Part shown: positions 36,455 through 47,444 of the stretch, piece after piece
How positions within the stretch are numbered: position 1 is the first letter of the stretch
Layout: every line of letters starts with the position of its first letter
Source: Pleurodeles waltl
Taxonomy: Eukaryota > Chordata > Amphibia > Caudata > Salamandridae
Reading direction: 5' to 3'
Length of the DNA: 64,000 nucleotides
Assembly: GCF_031143425.1 (NCBI RefSeq)
Contig: NC_090445.1
Location: forward strand, 1,575,704,049-1,575,768,048
Program-made: the position numbers and the translations under genes
Notes under the pieces: generated by a model
What the model was told of the DNA's origin: nothing
Database searches by the model: none
The model's input: only the letters and a program-made list of their open reading frames with translations

Positions 36455-36935
36455 CTAATTTCTTTTAAAAGAGTTTCTGATAGGAAATCTTTGGATATTT
36501 TGGCTTAACAGTTTACTACATCTGGTGTTTATATTTCAATTTTAAAGAGAACAAAGGCTTTTAATTTGTCTGTAGAGTATCCTTAATTACCTGGTCAACC
36601 CAAACTTGTTGTAAGATGTTTAAAGGAATATGAATCCAGAACGGCTCCTCTCATAAACTTTCATGGTCAACTCCTAATTTTCTTTATTAAAGCACATTAT
36701 CGAGTATCTTCAGCAACCCTAGCTGGTTGAGTAAAGTGGGTTATGTCCCCAGCAGGAATAGATGTATCAATATTCTGAGCTAATTCCTCCTGAAGTGCCA
36801 TGGCATCTAAACTTTTTGATCCAGAGCCAGACTTCAAGACATATGAAAAGCAGCCGACTGGTCTTCAGATTCAACATTTAAATCATTTGATTGCAAACGT
36901 GTTTCTTACGCATCTTTCCCTGTGGTTAATTCACT
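36455..36935 (+). pseudogene. DIRS tyrosine recombinase C-terminal remnant
   Basis: The translation after 36455 has FKRVSDRKSLDILA, then VVRCLKEYESRTAPL, then VSSATLAG*VKWVMSPAGID, then SAMASKLF. These match the order 'KRVSDVKALD', 'VVRCLKEYE.RT', 'VSSATLARW.KW.MS.AGID' and 'HSTRGAMASKAF' of DIRS-group tyrosine recombinases. The catalytic histidine-arginine stretch (HS.RGA) reads NSS*SA, so the enzyme is inactive. The domain is joined almost directly to the RT remnant, showing a large internal deletion of roughly the RNase H and N-terminal recombinase region. Confidence 0.7.
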
Positions 36936-36949
36936 TTTAAATACCATAT

Positions 36950-37740
36950 TATGAACTTCTGGTCTTGTGATAAAGTGTGGATTTTACAAATATTCATGTC
37001 AGAAAGTCCTAATTTTATTAAAGACATGGAGGCAAGTATTATTCCACTGCTTTATAATTTTCTTTATGAATGTCTAGCCCTCCCCATTATCAGACTAAAA
37101 CCAATTTCATTTCTTTCTAGTTCCTCAATAACAAATTCCACAAACTTCCTGAACACTCAAAAGAATATGAGGAATGGTTGGTGTATATTTTCTTCATAAT
37201 ATTTCCATTGCTCCACTGATGAACTGTATCATGCAACAAGAATGCAGAGAGATAAGATGATTGGAGCCATATTTATAGGCAGGACTAATGAAACACCTGT
37301 GACTGTAACTCTGTAGTCCAACACCTAGGCTTTCTGGGGTTTGTATTTGTATTAATGGTTTCAGTTTTCACAATTTACTGTTTTTTTAAACTGTCTGCTG
37401 TTAAATTAAATGGCAAGAACGGTAGCATAATACTCACCTTTGTGTCTTTAATGAAATTAGGAATTCCCTGCATGAATATTTGGAAAGTCCAAAATTTTCT
37501 CACTCATATTACGAAACTTAAATTTTATTCACATGAAAATTGGGCATATGCCAAACCTGCAGTCACAACTCTTGAGTCTAGGTTTCCATGTCGTAAAGTG
37601 ACTGATTACATCCCTTCTCACTCTTGGGTATTTAAAGAAGGGTCCTTCAGGGACCTGCTGGCATATTATACATATGCCAGCGCAAGTGTCTTAACCCACC
37701 GATGTATATCATTAACATTTTCAGACATGGTTGCTAGTAT
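36950..37740 (+). other. Unresolved sequence after the DIRS recombinase
   Basis: This may hold the 3' terminal part of the DIRS element, or a second insertion. Two open frames (36951-37199 and 37355-37774) have no recognised domain. No inverted terminal repeat pairing with the 5' side was found by eye. Confidence 0.3.
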
Positions 37741-37744
37741 CATT

Positions 37745-39119
37745 TGGGCCTCACAGGTGGGAAGAATATTCTGAGGCCCCAGAGGTTTCGCTGGGCCTCT
37801 GGGAGTGGAGGCTGTAGAAGAAGAAGACGGTGGGGTCTTATTTGCAGATCAAGCTTCACACCTGGGGAAGTGGAAGTGGCTGCAGAGGGCCCGCCCAAGG
37901 AATCCAGGATCATTGGGCAGAGGAGGGGGGGTTGGGGTGAAGAAGAAAGAAGAGGGGGTGTCAGTCAGGTTATGGATGCAGAGGTGCATATGGGTGGGTA
38001 TACTGACCAAAGCAAGGCATGGTCCCCGAAACCACTCTCATAATGGCCATGTTAGAATGGAGTGGGAATGAGGAGGACAGGGAAGGTAGTGGTCCATGGG
38101 GAAGGGGACCATGGGGTATGGGTGTCTGGTGAATCAAGAGTATGACAGAGTGTGGGGGGTGGTGGGGAGGGGTGGGATTTGACAGAAGGCATGCTTGAGG
38201 AGGTGGGAGGCAGGATTGGGGCTGGGGAGGGTTCAGAATAGGGGCAGGGAACCAGTACATTAGTGTGGTCTATTTCTTCACAGGCAAAGGAGCAGTGTAG
38301 GTTCCCAGACTTGGTAGAATTGGGGGCAGCTCGAGGGCACTGAGTGTGAGAGATGGCTGGGCCTAGTGTGGTTCACCGGACGTCCTTGGGGATCCCTTCA
38401 TGACTGACAAAAAAAGATCTGTGACTGCCTCATCGATCCCACTGGCTAGTAGTCCACGGATGGCCTCTAGTCATCACGGTGCACCAAATATACAGGTGAC
38501 ATCAGCCGAGTGGCATGGGGGGGGGTGTTAATTTCCTCCCCCAGGCACTGCACGTTGGTTAACAGCTCCAGAATACAGATCGGTATACAACTGGGATGGG
38601 GGTGCAGGCCCTGGTTAGGCCGGTATTGAGGACCCACTAGGGGTCACGATGGTGGATTATGATGAAGAAAGTCTGGAGGAAGGTGAAATCTGGGATAATG
38701 GGGTACTAGGGTTAGCACAAGGTTTAAGAGTGGGGAATACAACTAATGTCATGCCAGGTGCATTGCAGGCACTCAAGGAATGACAAAGTAGGTCTGGGGA
38801 GGTGCAGAGGGACCTGGCGAGGTGGCAAGCAGCAGTATGGGCACCGTCCTTGGAGCCTGTTAAGGGTCACATTGCTGGGAGAGGTCCGGTAACGGTGTCT
38901 ACAGGTGTGGGTGCGGGGGAGACAAAAGAGGATAAGAGAGCTGCTGTGGAAAGGAAAGTATGTGATCGATGTGTGCGTGGGCACAGAGGGTAAGCAAAGG
39001 GTTTGCTAGGCTCAGCAAAAGAGACAGGTTACAGTAGTCAAAAAAGGGTAGGCAGGGGAGGAGGGTTTGTGGAGACAGGAGAGCGAAAGGAGGGGTTGAA
39101 GAGCAAAGAGCTCAAGATT
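37745..39119 (+). other. G-rich, stop-interrupted stretch, possible 5' part of the second DIRS-group element
   Basis: The plus strand is strongly G-rich (many GGGG runs) from 37745 to 39119, in contrast with both flanks. No conserved segment was identified, but the downstream gag-like frame follows without a visible boundary, so this may be its leader and gag N-terminus. Confidence 0.3.
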
Positions 39120-39990
39120 AAATGATTACCCTACATGGGGTCTCAAAACCATTAGAGGTCCATTTGATGTTAGCCTCTAAAGAGAAAATTTGGAAAGGCA
39201 AATATGTGGTGATGCTAAAATTCCTACACAGGGAGGTGCACTCCAAGGAGTGGTCAAAGGAAGAGGAATACAAGCTTGCAAAATGACCAAAGGTGCCCCT
39301 CAGGATTGAAAATTGGATGGCAGCATTTTGTATATGCCAGCGTTTACTGCAAAAAATATCTGGAGCACAGCCTGGCCATGTTTAAATACATAAAGGCACA
39401 AATCACGGGGAGAGGATACGAATGGGGTCATTATGATGGGGAACTTTGGGCATGGTTGGCATGGGACCCTGAGGTGAAGTGGGGGAGCTGGATTCAGATC
39501 TTTGGCAGCACATCATGGGGTCTGCGAAGTTAGGGGAAATTATTTTTATGTCAAGTGGCTTTCTGATCGTGTATCATCCCTTTCAAGGGTGCCACAACCG
39601 AGGATGGGTGTGATTTGCATAAAAAGCCACACCAGGACTGGGAGCTCATGATGAGATTTCAACAAAGGGATGTGTACCTACCTGGGAGTACTGTAAGTTT
39701 TGCGTTGAATGCTCCAAGTGTTCAGGTAGACAGACCCTTATCCATTGTTTCAGCAAGGGCAGTGGGTACCAAGGTCAAAACTTTGGGCAGTAACAACCAC
39801 AATTTGGCAGGCAGTGGGTCTCATCAGCAGCAGCAGGCAGCAGGCTTACAGTAACAGAGGGGAACACATGGATCTGGTGCAGAAGGCTCATACTCTGGCT
39901 AAACTGGACAGGTTAGAGTACTGGCTGGGTTTCTATGATCGTCCGGAACAGGTGAGGGTTCTGCAGGATGGGTTCAGACGGGGTTTTTGA
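39120..39990 (+). pseudogene. Ngaro/DIRS-group gag-like remnant with CxxC knuckle
   Basis: Broken frames read, in order: SKEKIWKGKYVVMLKFL (39178-39230), KEEEYKLAK, VPLRIENWMAAF (39292-39328), YASVYCKKYLEHSLAMFKY with GYEWGHYDGELWAW, and KPHQDWELMMRFQQRD (39620-39672). Then CKFCVECSKCSG with a following C (39691-39765), and finally LDRLEYWLGFYDRPEQVRVL with DGFRRGF (39903-39988). This order is the usual ORF1 of Ngaro-like elements: a KIWKGEYV motif, an NW domain, a KxHQDWxLM segment, a cysteine-rich knuckle, then the 'L..LL..YP......L..GF..GF' linker that precedes RT. It contains several stops and shifts. Confidence 0.6.
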
Positions 39991-40049
39991 CTGAGGCATG
40001 AGGGTCTACGGGTACGAAGCTGAGCAGACAATCTAAGATCTGCAAAGGT

Positions 40050-41000
40050 ACACAAACTAGTGCTGCAAACTAATCTGGATAAGGAGGTTTCAGAAGGGAG
40101 GATGACTGGCCCCTTTGATGATTTGCCAATGGACACCTTGATAGTGTCACCAATTGGGGCGGTGCCTAAAAAAGAGCATAGTCAGTTTTCGCTGATCCCG
40201 CATTTGTCCTGGCCAGAACAGGAATCAGTGAATGTTTTTTTTTACAGAGCGTTTGACCTCTGTGTCATTATCCTCAGTGGATGAGGCCATATCACTGGTT
40301 GTGACGGAAGGCCCAGGGGCAATGATGACAAAGAGTGATGTGAAATCAGCTTTTTGGTTGCTGACGGTGCATCAGGACGATTTTCTGATCTTGGGCATAT
40401 TCTTTGAAGGCCAGTGATACATGGACAAAGAACTGCCGATGGGTTGTTCCATTTCATGTGCGTTGTTTGAATGCTTCAGCTCATTTCTTCAATGGTTGCT
40501 TACATGGCACACAGGACATCAGTTGATGATACACTGTCTGGTTGATTTCTTTTTTGTGGGAACACCTGGCTCAGCTGACTGCCAGCGGTTGCTAGTAAGA
40601 TTCCAGGAGCTCAGGGGAGACCTTGGGGTTCCTTTGCCATGGGAAAAAATTGTTGCCAATTTTTGGGGGATTGAAATTGATTCTTAATGGATGGATGCAA
40701 GATTGCTGCAGGAGTAAAAAGAGGCTATGCCAGTTCTTTTCAATGGCATGCTGGCGAGGGAGAAGGTGAAGGGGAGGGAGTTGCAAGTGTTGTTCAGTCA
40801 CCTGAATTTTGCATGCATGGTGTTCGGGGCAGGCAGAACTTTCTTTAGGAGACTGGGGCTAGCTCTCTTTTGTTTGTCACTGTCTCATCATCACATCAGG
40901 CTGTTAGCAGGGGTTAAGGAGGATTTATGGATGAGGTGTTTTTTTCAGCGATTCTTCAACAGGACCCCGCTAGCAAGACAAGAGGACATGGGCTGGGATT
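40050..41000 (+). pseudogene. Ngaro/DIRS-group reverse transcriptase remnant
   Basis: Segments in order: KEVSEGRMTGPFDDLP and VSPIGAVPKKEHSQFSLI with HLSWPEQESVN (40079-40234), SSVDEAISLV and KSDVKSAFWLLTVHQDDF (40273-40385), and YMDKELPMGCSISCALFE-FSSFLQW (40420-40494). Then HCLVDFFFVG (40533-40562), VPLPWEKIVANFWGIEID (40630-40684), and the start of an RNase H-like linker. These are the canonical fingers-palm motifs of Ngaro-type RT. The YLDD box reads CLVD, losing one catalytic aspartate, and stops occur at about 40418 and 40686. The downstream recombinase is absent because a tandem repeat begins near 41015. Confidence 0.7.
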
Positions 41001-41014
41001 TGTGGATATTTTCA

Positions 41015-41880
41015 AATGCAAAAAGAACAGATGATGAACGGAATGTAGAACAAATCAAACATTCATCCCAGTTACAGATCTGGGTTTAATCCATCATGTT
41101 TCTTTGCTCCCCATGCCATTCCAGTTTGAACCCAGCCATTTTCAAATCAGTCTTGACCCTGCTCCCAATGGGAACAGTCCAGTCTGAACTGCCAGGCCAA
41201 CTCCTCCCTGAACTGGAAACAAGCATCCTGGAACCGGTTTCACGGTATCACCCTTCATCAGCCAGGCTAGCTTGAATCCAGTGGCATTGCGAGCACAGGA
41301 CCCACATCTAAGGGCCACAAATAAAAAAATAAAAAAACAGATGATGAACGGAATGCAAAACAAATCAAGCATTCACCCCCAGTCACAGATCTGAGTTTAA
41401 TCCATCCGTTGTTTTGCTCTTCATGCCATTCTAGTTTGGACCCAGACTTTTGCAAATCAGCCTTGATCTTGCTCCCAACGGGAACAGTCCAGCCCGAACT
41501 TCCAGGCCAGGTCCTCCTTGAACTGAAAACAAGTATCCTGGCACCGGTTTTGGGGTATCACTCCCCATCAGCCAGGCTAGCTTAAATCTGGTGGCAAAGC
41601 AAGTATGGGACCGACGTCTCGGCATACCCTTCCCACTTAGGGTGACAAATGCAAAAAGAACAGATGAAGAATGGAATGCAGAACAAATCAAACATTCACC
41701 TCCAGTCACACACCTGGGTTTATTCCATCAGTTTTTTTTGCTTGTCATGCCATTCCAGTTGGGACCCAGCCATAAGCAAATCAGTCTTGACCCTGTTCTC
41801 ATTGAGAACAGTCCAGCCTGAACTGCCAGGCCCGGTCCTCCCTGGACCAGAAACAAGCATCCTGGGACCGGTTTCGTAGG
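41015..41880 (+). repeat. Tandem repeat, about 310-bp unit, 2.8 copies
   Basis: The word AACAGATGA(T/A)GAA(C/T)GG recurs at about 41026, 41336 and 41659, giving periods of 310 and 323 bp. Other landmarks repeat in register: AACAAATCAA(A/G)CATTCA, CATGCCATTC(C/T)AGTT, CTTGA(C/T)C(C/T)TG(C/T)TC, GGGAACAGTCCAG or GAGAACAGTCCAG, ACAAGCATCCTGG and CAGCCAGGCTAGCTT. The third copy ends early near 41880. Copies differ by several percent, so the array is not recent. Each unit's minus strand gives similar 70-90 residue ORFs (LFPLGA, VQGG), which are repeats and not genes. Confidence 0.8.
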
Positions 41881-41935
41881 AGGGGGGAAGCATTGGTTAG
41901 TTGTTCTGATGTATAGCGAAGTTCTAGTTTTGTAA

Positions 41936-43315
41936 TCAATCAATCAATCACTTGTTAAGCGCGCTACTCACCCGTTAGGCGTTAGGGTCTCAAGGCACTT
42001 GTGGGGGATTGCTACTGCTCGAATAGCCAGGCCTTGAGTCGTTTCCTGAAGGTCAGGAGGTCCTGGGTCAGACGTAGGTTGATGGGGAGGGAGTTCCAGG
42101 TTTTGGCGGCGAGGTGGGAGAAGGATCTGCCGCCAGTTGTGGTACAATGGATGCGGGGGACGGTGGCAAGGGCGAGGTTGGCGGAGCGGAGCTGGCGGGT
42201 GGGTACGTGGAAGCTGAGACGCTCGTTGAGGTAGGCAGGGCCTGCGTCATGCAGAGCCTTGTGAGCGTGGATGAGGAGTTTGAAGGTGATCCTCTTGTTG
42301 ATGGGGAGCCAGTGTAGGTCTGTGAGGTGGGCTGAGATGTGTTTGTGGCGTGGGATGTTGAGGATGAGGTGTGCGGAGGCGTTCTGAATACGTTGAAGTT
42401 TCCTCTAGAGCTTGGCCGTTGTTCCTGTGTAGAGTGGGTTGCCATAGTCCAGTCTGCTGCTGATGAGGGCGTGGGTGACCGTTCTTCTGGTTTTGATGGG
42501 GATCCATCTGAAGGTCTTGCAAAACATGCAGAGGGTGTTGAAACATGAGGATGAGATGGCATTGACTTGCTGGGTCATGGTGAGCGATGAGTCTAATATG
42601 AATCCAAAGTTGCGTGCGTGGGCGGTGGGAGTGGGTACGGTTCCTAGGGTGGCTGGCCACCAGGAGTCGTCCCATGCTGAGCGGTTGGAGCCGAGGATGA
42701 GGATCTCAGTCTTATCCAAGTTCAATTTGAGGCGACTATTCTCCATCCAGTTGGCAATGGCATGCAGTCCGTTGTGGAGATTGATCTTTGCGGTGGCGGG
42801 GTCCTTGGTGAGTGAGAGGATCAGTTGGGTGTCGTCCGCGTAGGAGACGATGTTGAGGCCATGAGATCGGACGATGTTGGCGAGCGGCGCCATGTAGGCG
42901 TTAAAAAGGGTTGGGCTGAGAGAGGATCCTTGGTGGACTCCGCAGATGGTCTTGGTGGCTTTCGACAGGAACAGAGGGAGGCCGACTCTCTGAGTTCTAC
43001 CGGAGAGGAAGGATGTGATCCAGTCCAGGACCTCGTGGCGGATCCCGCCCGGCGTCATGAAGGCATGCACGGAGGGTGTGGTGACAGACGGTATTGAAGG
43101 CTGCCGAGAGGTCAAGGAGGATGAGGGCGGCGGTTTCACCTTTGTCGAGCATGATCCTGATGTCGTCGGTTGCAGCGATGAGAGCGGTCTTGGTGCTGTG
43201 GTTCTTGCGGAAGCCAGATTGGGAGATGTCTAGCGTGCTGTTGTCCTCCTGTTGTAAGGCAGTTAGCCAGGTGAAGTTTGTCATGTGCACCTGCCTCAAT
43301 AAAGTGGCCTTTTTT
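41936..43315 (-). pseudogene. 5'-truncated CR1/L2-like LINE with RT core and 3' tail
   Basis: On the minus strand the frames read, from 43315 downward: SQSGFRKNHSTKTAL and ALILLDLSAAFNTV (43240-43110), then DWITSFLSGRTQRVGLPL, CGVHQGSSLSPTLFNAYM, VSYADDTQLIL (about 42840), NSRLKLNLDKTEILILG and RNFGFILDSSLTM. This is a near-complete RT palm and thumb with the catalytic YADD intact. The C-terminal part continues in other frames (THLHWLPINKRITFKL, then WNSLPINLR) and ends in a (TGAT)n-like tail at 41936-41950. At least two frameshifts break the ORF, and the 5' half is missing. The short copy at 30200-30312 belongs to the same family. Confidence 0.85.
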
Positions 43316-43319
43316 ACAC

Positions 43320-45050
43320 AATACAGTGGCCCATGGTTTGTGCTGAGCCCCTCTCTCCTAAGAGTTAACTTTCAATGTTGTCCTTCTTTCTATAGCTTTT
43401 ATTCAAGGGGCACAAAAAAAGTAATACGTGGGTAATGCCATGACACCATTTTGGATTTCATTGAACCTTGTGTGACACAAGTTATGCCTCCGTTCGCCTC
43501 TGCCAAATTTGGTTTATAGGGCCCCTAGACATTCACATAAACTGGACAGATGTTTGCAATAGTCTTGTTCCTTTAGGGCCTACTGAGATTGTGCATCATC
43601 ACTGCTGGGATTTACAATGTGCTCCATTGCCCCCTCATTATTCACATGGCTGCTGATTGAATTAATAAAGCGTGGAAGTTGTTTCTATCGTTTACAGTTT
43701 AGGGCAAGGCTTCCAACTGCAACTGGGCACATGGTTGCCGGGCAATATACTCGAATTACAGGGTGGGGCGGTTCAGCGCTGATGCCTGCGTGCAGAAATC
43801 CCAGATAATGCCTGTCTTGGAATGTGTGCGTTGCGTGCTGGTTAAACAGTGCTCAGGGCCCCAAACATTACACCTCTCTTATTGTGTGAAAAGAAAAGAG
43901 TCACAGAAGAACGGTGGTGTCATGGAACCGCAGCATAATATCGCTCACCTCCTGCGGCCACGGCTGAGTCACGAGGGAAATGCACTTTACTTCTTTGAGC
44001 AGAAACTTGAGGAGGACAGTGCTTGGAAGCTCCTCGGTCAGTGGCGTATGTGAGTCCATAACTAGCTGCTTTATGTAAAGCGGTACAGGAAGTTAATGCA
44101 TGTGCTGCCTGGGTCTCTGCATAACTGTGGGAAAAAGGAGCGAACCTCAGTAGGACAAGTTGTTCTTCTGAAGTCGCTATGAATCGGTATATATGACTTT
44201 CTTAAGGGTTTAGGATCAGTACAGAACCGATTGATGTTAAAAGTGTATCGGCGATTTGCTTAACTGTGGTATGTGTTTTATGTTGGGAGGTGTGTGTTAA
44301 TATAGCACAAATCTAGCTTAACTGCCTGCAGAGCATGCCTCAGCAAACATTTTTATTGTAGTAGGAGATTGAAGATGAAGCGCTGTACAAAGACCGCATC
44401 TGGTGTGGGGTTTTGACGAGATACATTAAACGAAATAGCTTTTAATAAGAAGGGCTTTTTCCATTTCTACCTTTGGAGGAACAGAAAGATAACGTGTTTT
44501 TTTTCCAGAATCGTATTGTTATTTGGTCATGTGCCAAAGCTGGAATCAGAACTCCAGCTTCTAGGTTTCATGGTCTGTTTAGAGTGTTTTTGGCTAAAGA
44601 GGCTAACATTGTGCATTCACAGTGCTTTCGCGTGACACATAGAGAGGTGGCTTCACGTGGTACAATACCATAATACTGTTCTCAGAATCTCCTTTGACTC
44701 CAGTAGCGTGTCCTAAACAAAGTCAACAAAAATATCAAGCATAAAGGTCAAATACAGAAATTGAATAGGCAGTGGAAACAATCTTGTAAATAATGTTTAG
44801 GATTTATGTAAGACTATATTGTATGCGACATTCTGACATAGAACAGCTACAGACACTCTACAAAGAAGAGACAATAGCCACAGTACAGAACGTTGTCATT
44901 CTCACTAGAATGAGTAGTACACAACTTTTCCTCAGGAAGTAAGTTTTATGAACTTTAGTAGATATGAGTTTTGCACTGCATTTCTTCTAAGATGAATTCC
45001 CCAATTAGTTAGCATTAATAATCATTACTCTAAGTCCTCGCCTTCAACAT
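43320..45050. other. Mostly unannotated; possible minor exon-like block at 43700-44055
   Basis: No domain was recognised. A moderately CpG-containing stretch (43730-44050) carries a CTGAGTCACG AP-1-like site at about 43963 and ends GGCGTATGTGAG, where a GT could serve as a donor. It could be an alternative leader exon for the gene at 48173, but the evidence is slight. Confidence 0.25.
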
Positions 45051-45054
45051 CATA

Positions 45055-45224
45055 GGGCCTGATTACGACCTTGGTAGATGGGATACTCCGTAACAAACAT
45101 TACCGATATTCTGCCTGACATATTACAAGTTCCATTATATCCTATGGAACTTGTCAAACGGCGGGCATGATATGCATCACATTTGTGACTGAGTATCCCA
45201 TCTGCCAAGGTCGTAATCAAGCCC
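45055..45224. mobile_element. Short TIR MITE G, copy 2 (170 bp)
   Basis: The left end GGGCCTGATTACGACCTTGG pairs with the right end CCAAGGTCGTAATCAAGCCC. The pairing continues inward through GTAGATGGGATACTC and GAGTATCCCATCTGC, with a central TTCCATTATATCCTATGGAA hairpin. Flanks are ATA and ACA. It has the same plan as 35466-35638 and 46048-46217. Confidence 0.75.
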
Positions 45225-45780
45225 ACAGTCTTTAATGAGAAAGGTTTGCCTTGTCCAAAAGAGGATTTACATGTGTCACAGAAATCTTGACATGAACTGT
45301 AAAGACTGTGAAATTGGTTATTGACAAAAGAACATTAATAGTCTATCCCCACCCCTAAAAACCAAACTACCCCGAATTCCCCCCACCCCATAATTGAGAG
45401 CGTAAATGCCATGTCTGCTACCTTGTATTTAGTTGTTTTATTGTGGGCAGCCATCTGGCTTTTTCTGGTCAGAGAGCTCTTGCATTGTAAATGTCGGAAA
45501 CACAGTGGAAAGATTTAGCTCTGCCGAGATAATTAGCTGCTCGTGTTGTTTTTGCACCCAGAAAAGTTTTGAGAATATCCCTACTTTTGGCCTTCTCAAA
45601 GGTTGCAGAGTTTCTTGCTTCATCTTTTGCGTTTGAATGGGTGAAGTCTTCCAGCATGAGATGTAATTTTCATGCACAAGTGCTAAATATTTTGATCTTT
45701 TAGGACGTTGCAAAGTTTTGGATACAACTCCATGGAGATTGGTTACAAAATGTACCACTTTACACACCCCTGTGGAAACT

Positions 45781-45830
45781 CTCTTTCTCTCTTTCTCTCT
45801 CTCACCCTCTCTTTTCCTCTTTCTCTCTCT
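45781..45830 (+). repeat. CT-rich microsatellite
   Basis: About 50 bp of CTCTTT/CTCTCT units with few interruptions. Simple-sequence polypyrimidine tract. Confidence 0.8.
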
Positions 45831-46047
45831 AGAAGGAGCAGTGGAGAGCTTTCAACTGGCCTAGGTCAGTTCATGAAGTTCTCAAGTCCTCTGCTTTATG
45901 GCGGACTGGGGAAGGAGTGGCGTGTGTGGGGAGACATAGGTGAAACCCACAAGAATCATGTAGATTAGATCTGCTGCCAGATCGAGCCAGTGGAAAAAAT
46001 GCTATACATTGAAAAAAAGTAACGTAATGGAGAACTCTAGAGACTAT

Positions 46048-46217
46048 GGGCATGATTTTGATATTGGCAGAGGGGTTACTCCATCACAATAATGACGGAA
46101 ATCCCATCTGCCGAAATCTAAATCCCATTATATCCAATGGGATTTTGATTTTGTCAGACGGGCTATCCATCACAGTTGTGATGGAATAACCCCTCTGCCA
46201 ACATCTATATGAGGCCC
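46048..46217. mobile_element. Short TIR MITE G, copy 3, perfect TAT duplication
   Basis: The element is bounded by TAT at 46045-46047 and 46218-46220. Its ends GGGCATGATTTTGATATTGG and the inverted CCAACATCTATATGAGGCCC pair with mismatches. The next inward block GCAGAGGGGTTACTCCATCA and its counterpart TGATGGAATAACCCCTCTGC pair almost perfectly. The centre is AATCCCATTATATCCAATGGGATT-like. The 3-bp TWA duplication supports a PIF/Harbinger-type mobiliser. Confidence 0.8.
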
Positions 46218-46309
46218 TATGTTTTTCAGAAAGTATTCACCATTAACATCTTGCACTCGCATTTTAACCGTAAGGAGTGATACCAGGAAATCTGGGACAC
46301 ATGTACAAA

Positions 46310-46950
46310 GGGTGTTTGCTGTTGCAAATCCTCCGGTTTGGTAAAATAGTGTTTGCGACTGCAAAACCCTTCTACCCATATACTTACCTTTTTTTCAATT
46401 CAGAAATGATTTTTGAATCACAAAGTGGCTTAAGAAACCAAATTGAAATTTAGAAGGGACATGTTAGTGGTGTAGCTTCCAAATTGCAATTTTGTAACCT
46501 ACGGGTCGGTAGTTTAAGAAAATAATTGAACCATTGAACAGTTACAATTCCCAAGTTGGTATGCTAACTGATTTGCAACAGACCCCTTCTCCTTTGTGTT
46601 TCAGGATGGCAGCTTCAAAGGGGGTAGGCAGTGGTCCACCGGACCACTGGAGCTTTCACTGAAGATTTCCTGAATGGAAATCTTTTGGTTTTTTTAAATT
46701 ATGCCCCGGCTCCTTTAAGGAACTTGGCCTGCTTTTTTTAAAGTGTCCATGCAGGCCTCTGCCCTTTGTACTGTAGCCAATCAAAGGGAGGTGCAAGTTG
46801 CAACCTGCCTAATGAATATTAGTTTTGGCAGGTTGTTTTGTTACCTCTTGTGGTTCATTATTTTGTGACCCAACATAGGTCGGTTCACAAAATAAATCAG
46901 TGTCTATAGAAATATCTACATGCAATTTGCAACAGCCTTTTGCAACGCTT
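46310..46950. mobile_element. Degenerate relative of element D (tentative)
   Basis: GTAGGCAGTGGTCCACCGGACCACTGGAGC at 46625-46654 resembles the GGCAGTGGTTC/GACCACTGCC hairpin of element D. The same is true of CCTAATGAATATTAG with GGCAGGTTG (46809-46835) and of TTTTGTGACCCA...TAGGTCGGTTCACAAAAT (46859-46893). The order is like element D but the arms are eroded. No ends or target duplication could be set. Confidence 0.35.
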
Positions 46951-47444
46951 CTCATGGTACAACAATCTGGTCATTTGTGTCTTACTTTCACTCAGACTGT
47001 GACTACTAACAAGTACTTACAGTCTTTGGTGCATTGTTATCTCTTTCGTTTAACAAGTTATGGGACCATCTGCCATGCTCTGAACATGCCAGAAGAACTA
47101 AAAACCTGTTGCAGGGTTGGTTTTATTAACCAACCATCACTGGCTTACTCCATTTTAGTTGTTGCAGTACTGGACAGGTATATATACTTATATGATGTTA
47201 AATGAGAATTAGAAAAAATAGGTTAGGATTAAATTATTTTGATAACCTACAAACCCAATGTGGTTTATTAAGGTTTTAAAGCCGGGATATACTTTAAAAA
47301 GTATGTTTGAATGAAATGTGGATGAGCTGTTATTCTGAGGAAATTGCCCCGTGCTGAAACATAGGAAATTATACTCAAGAAATCTGTCAGGGTTTGCTAT
47401 CTATGTGGGAGCCTAGACATTGTGCTTTCGTTCCCTTTTCTCTA

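Noticed and set aside
41142..41943. Repeated minus-strand ORFs with VQGG and LFPLGA motifs as a small protein family
   Set aside because: They recur with the 310-bp period of the tandem repeat and shift frames between copies.
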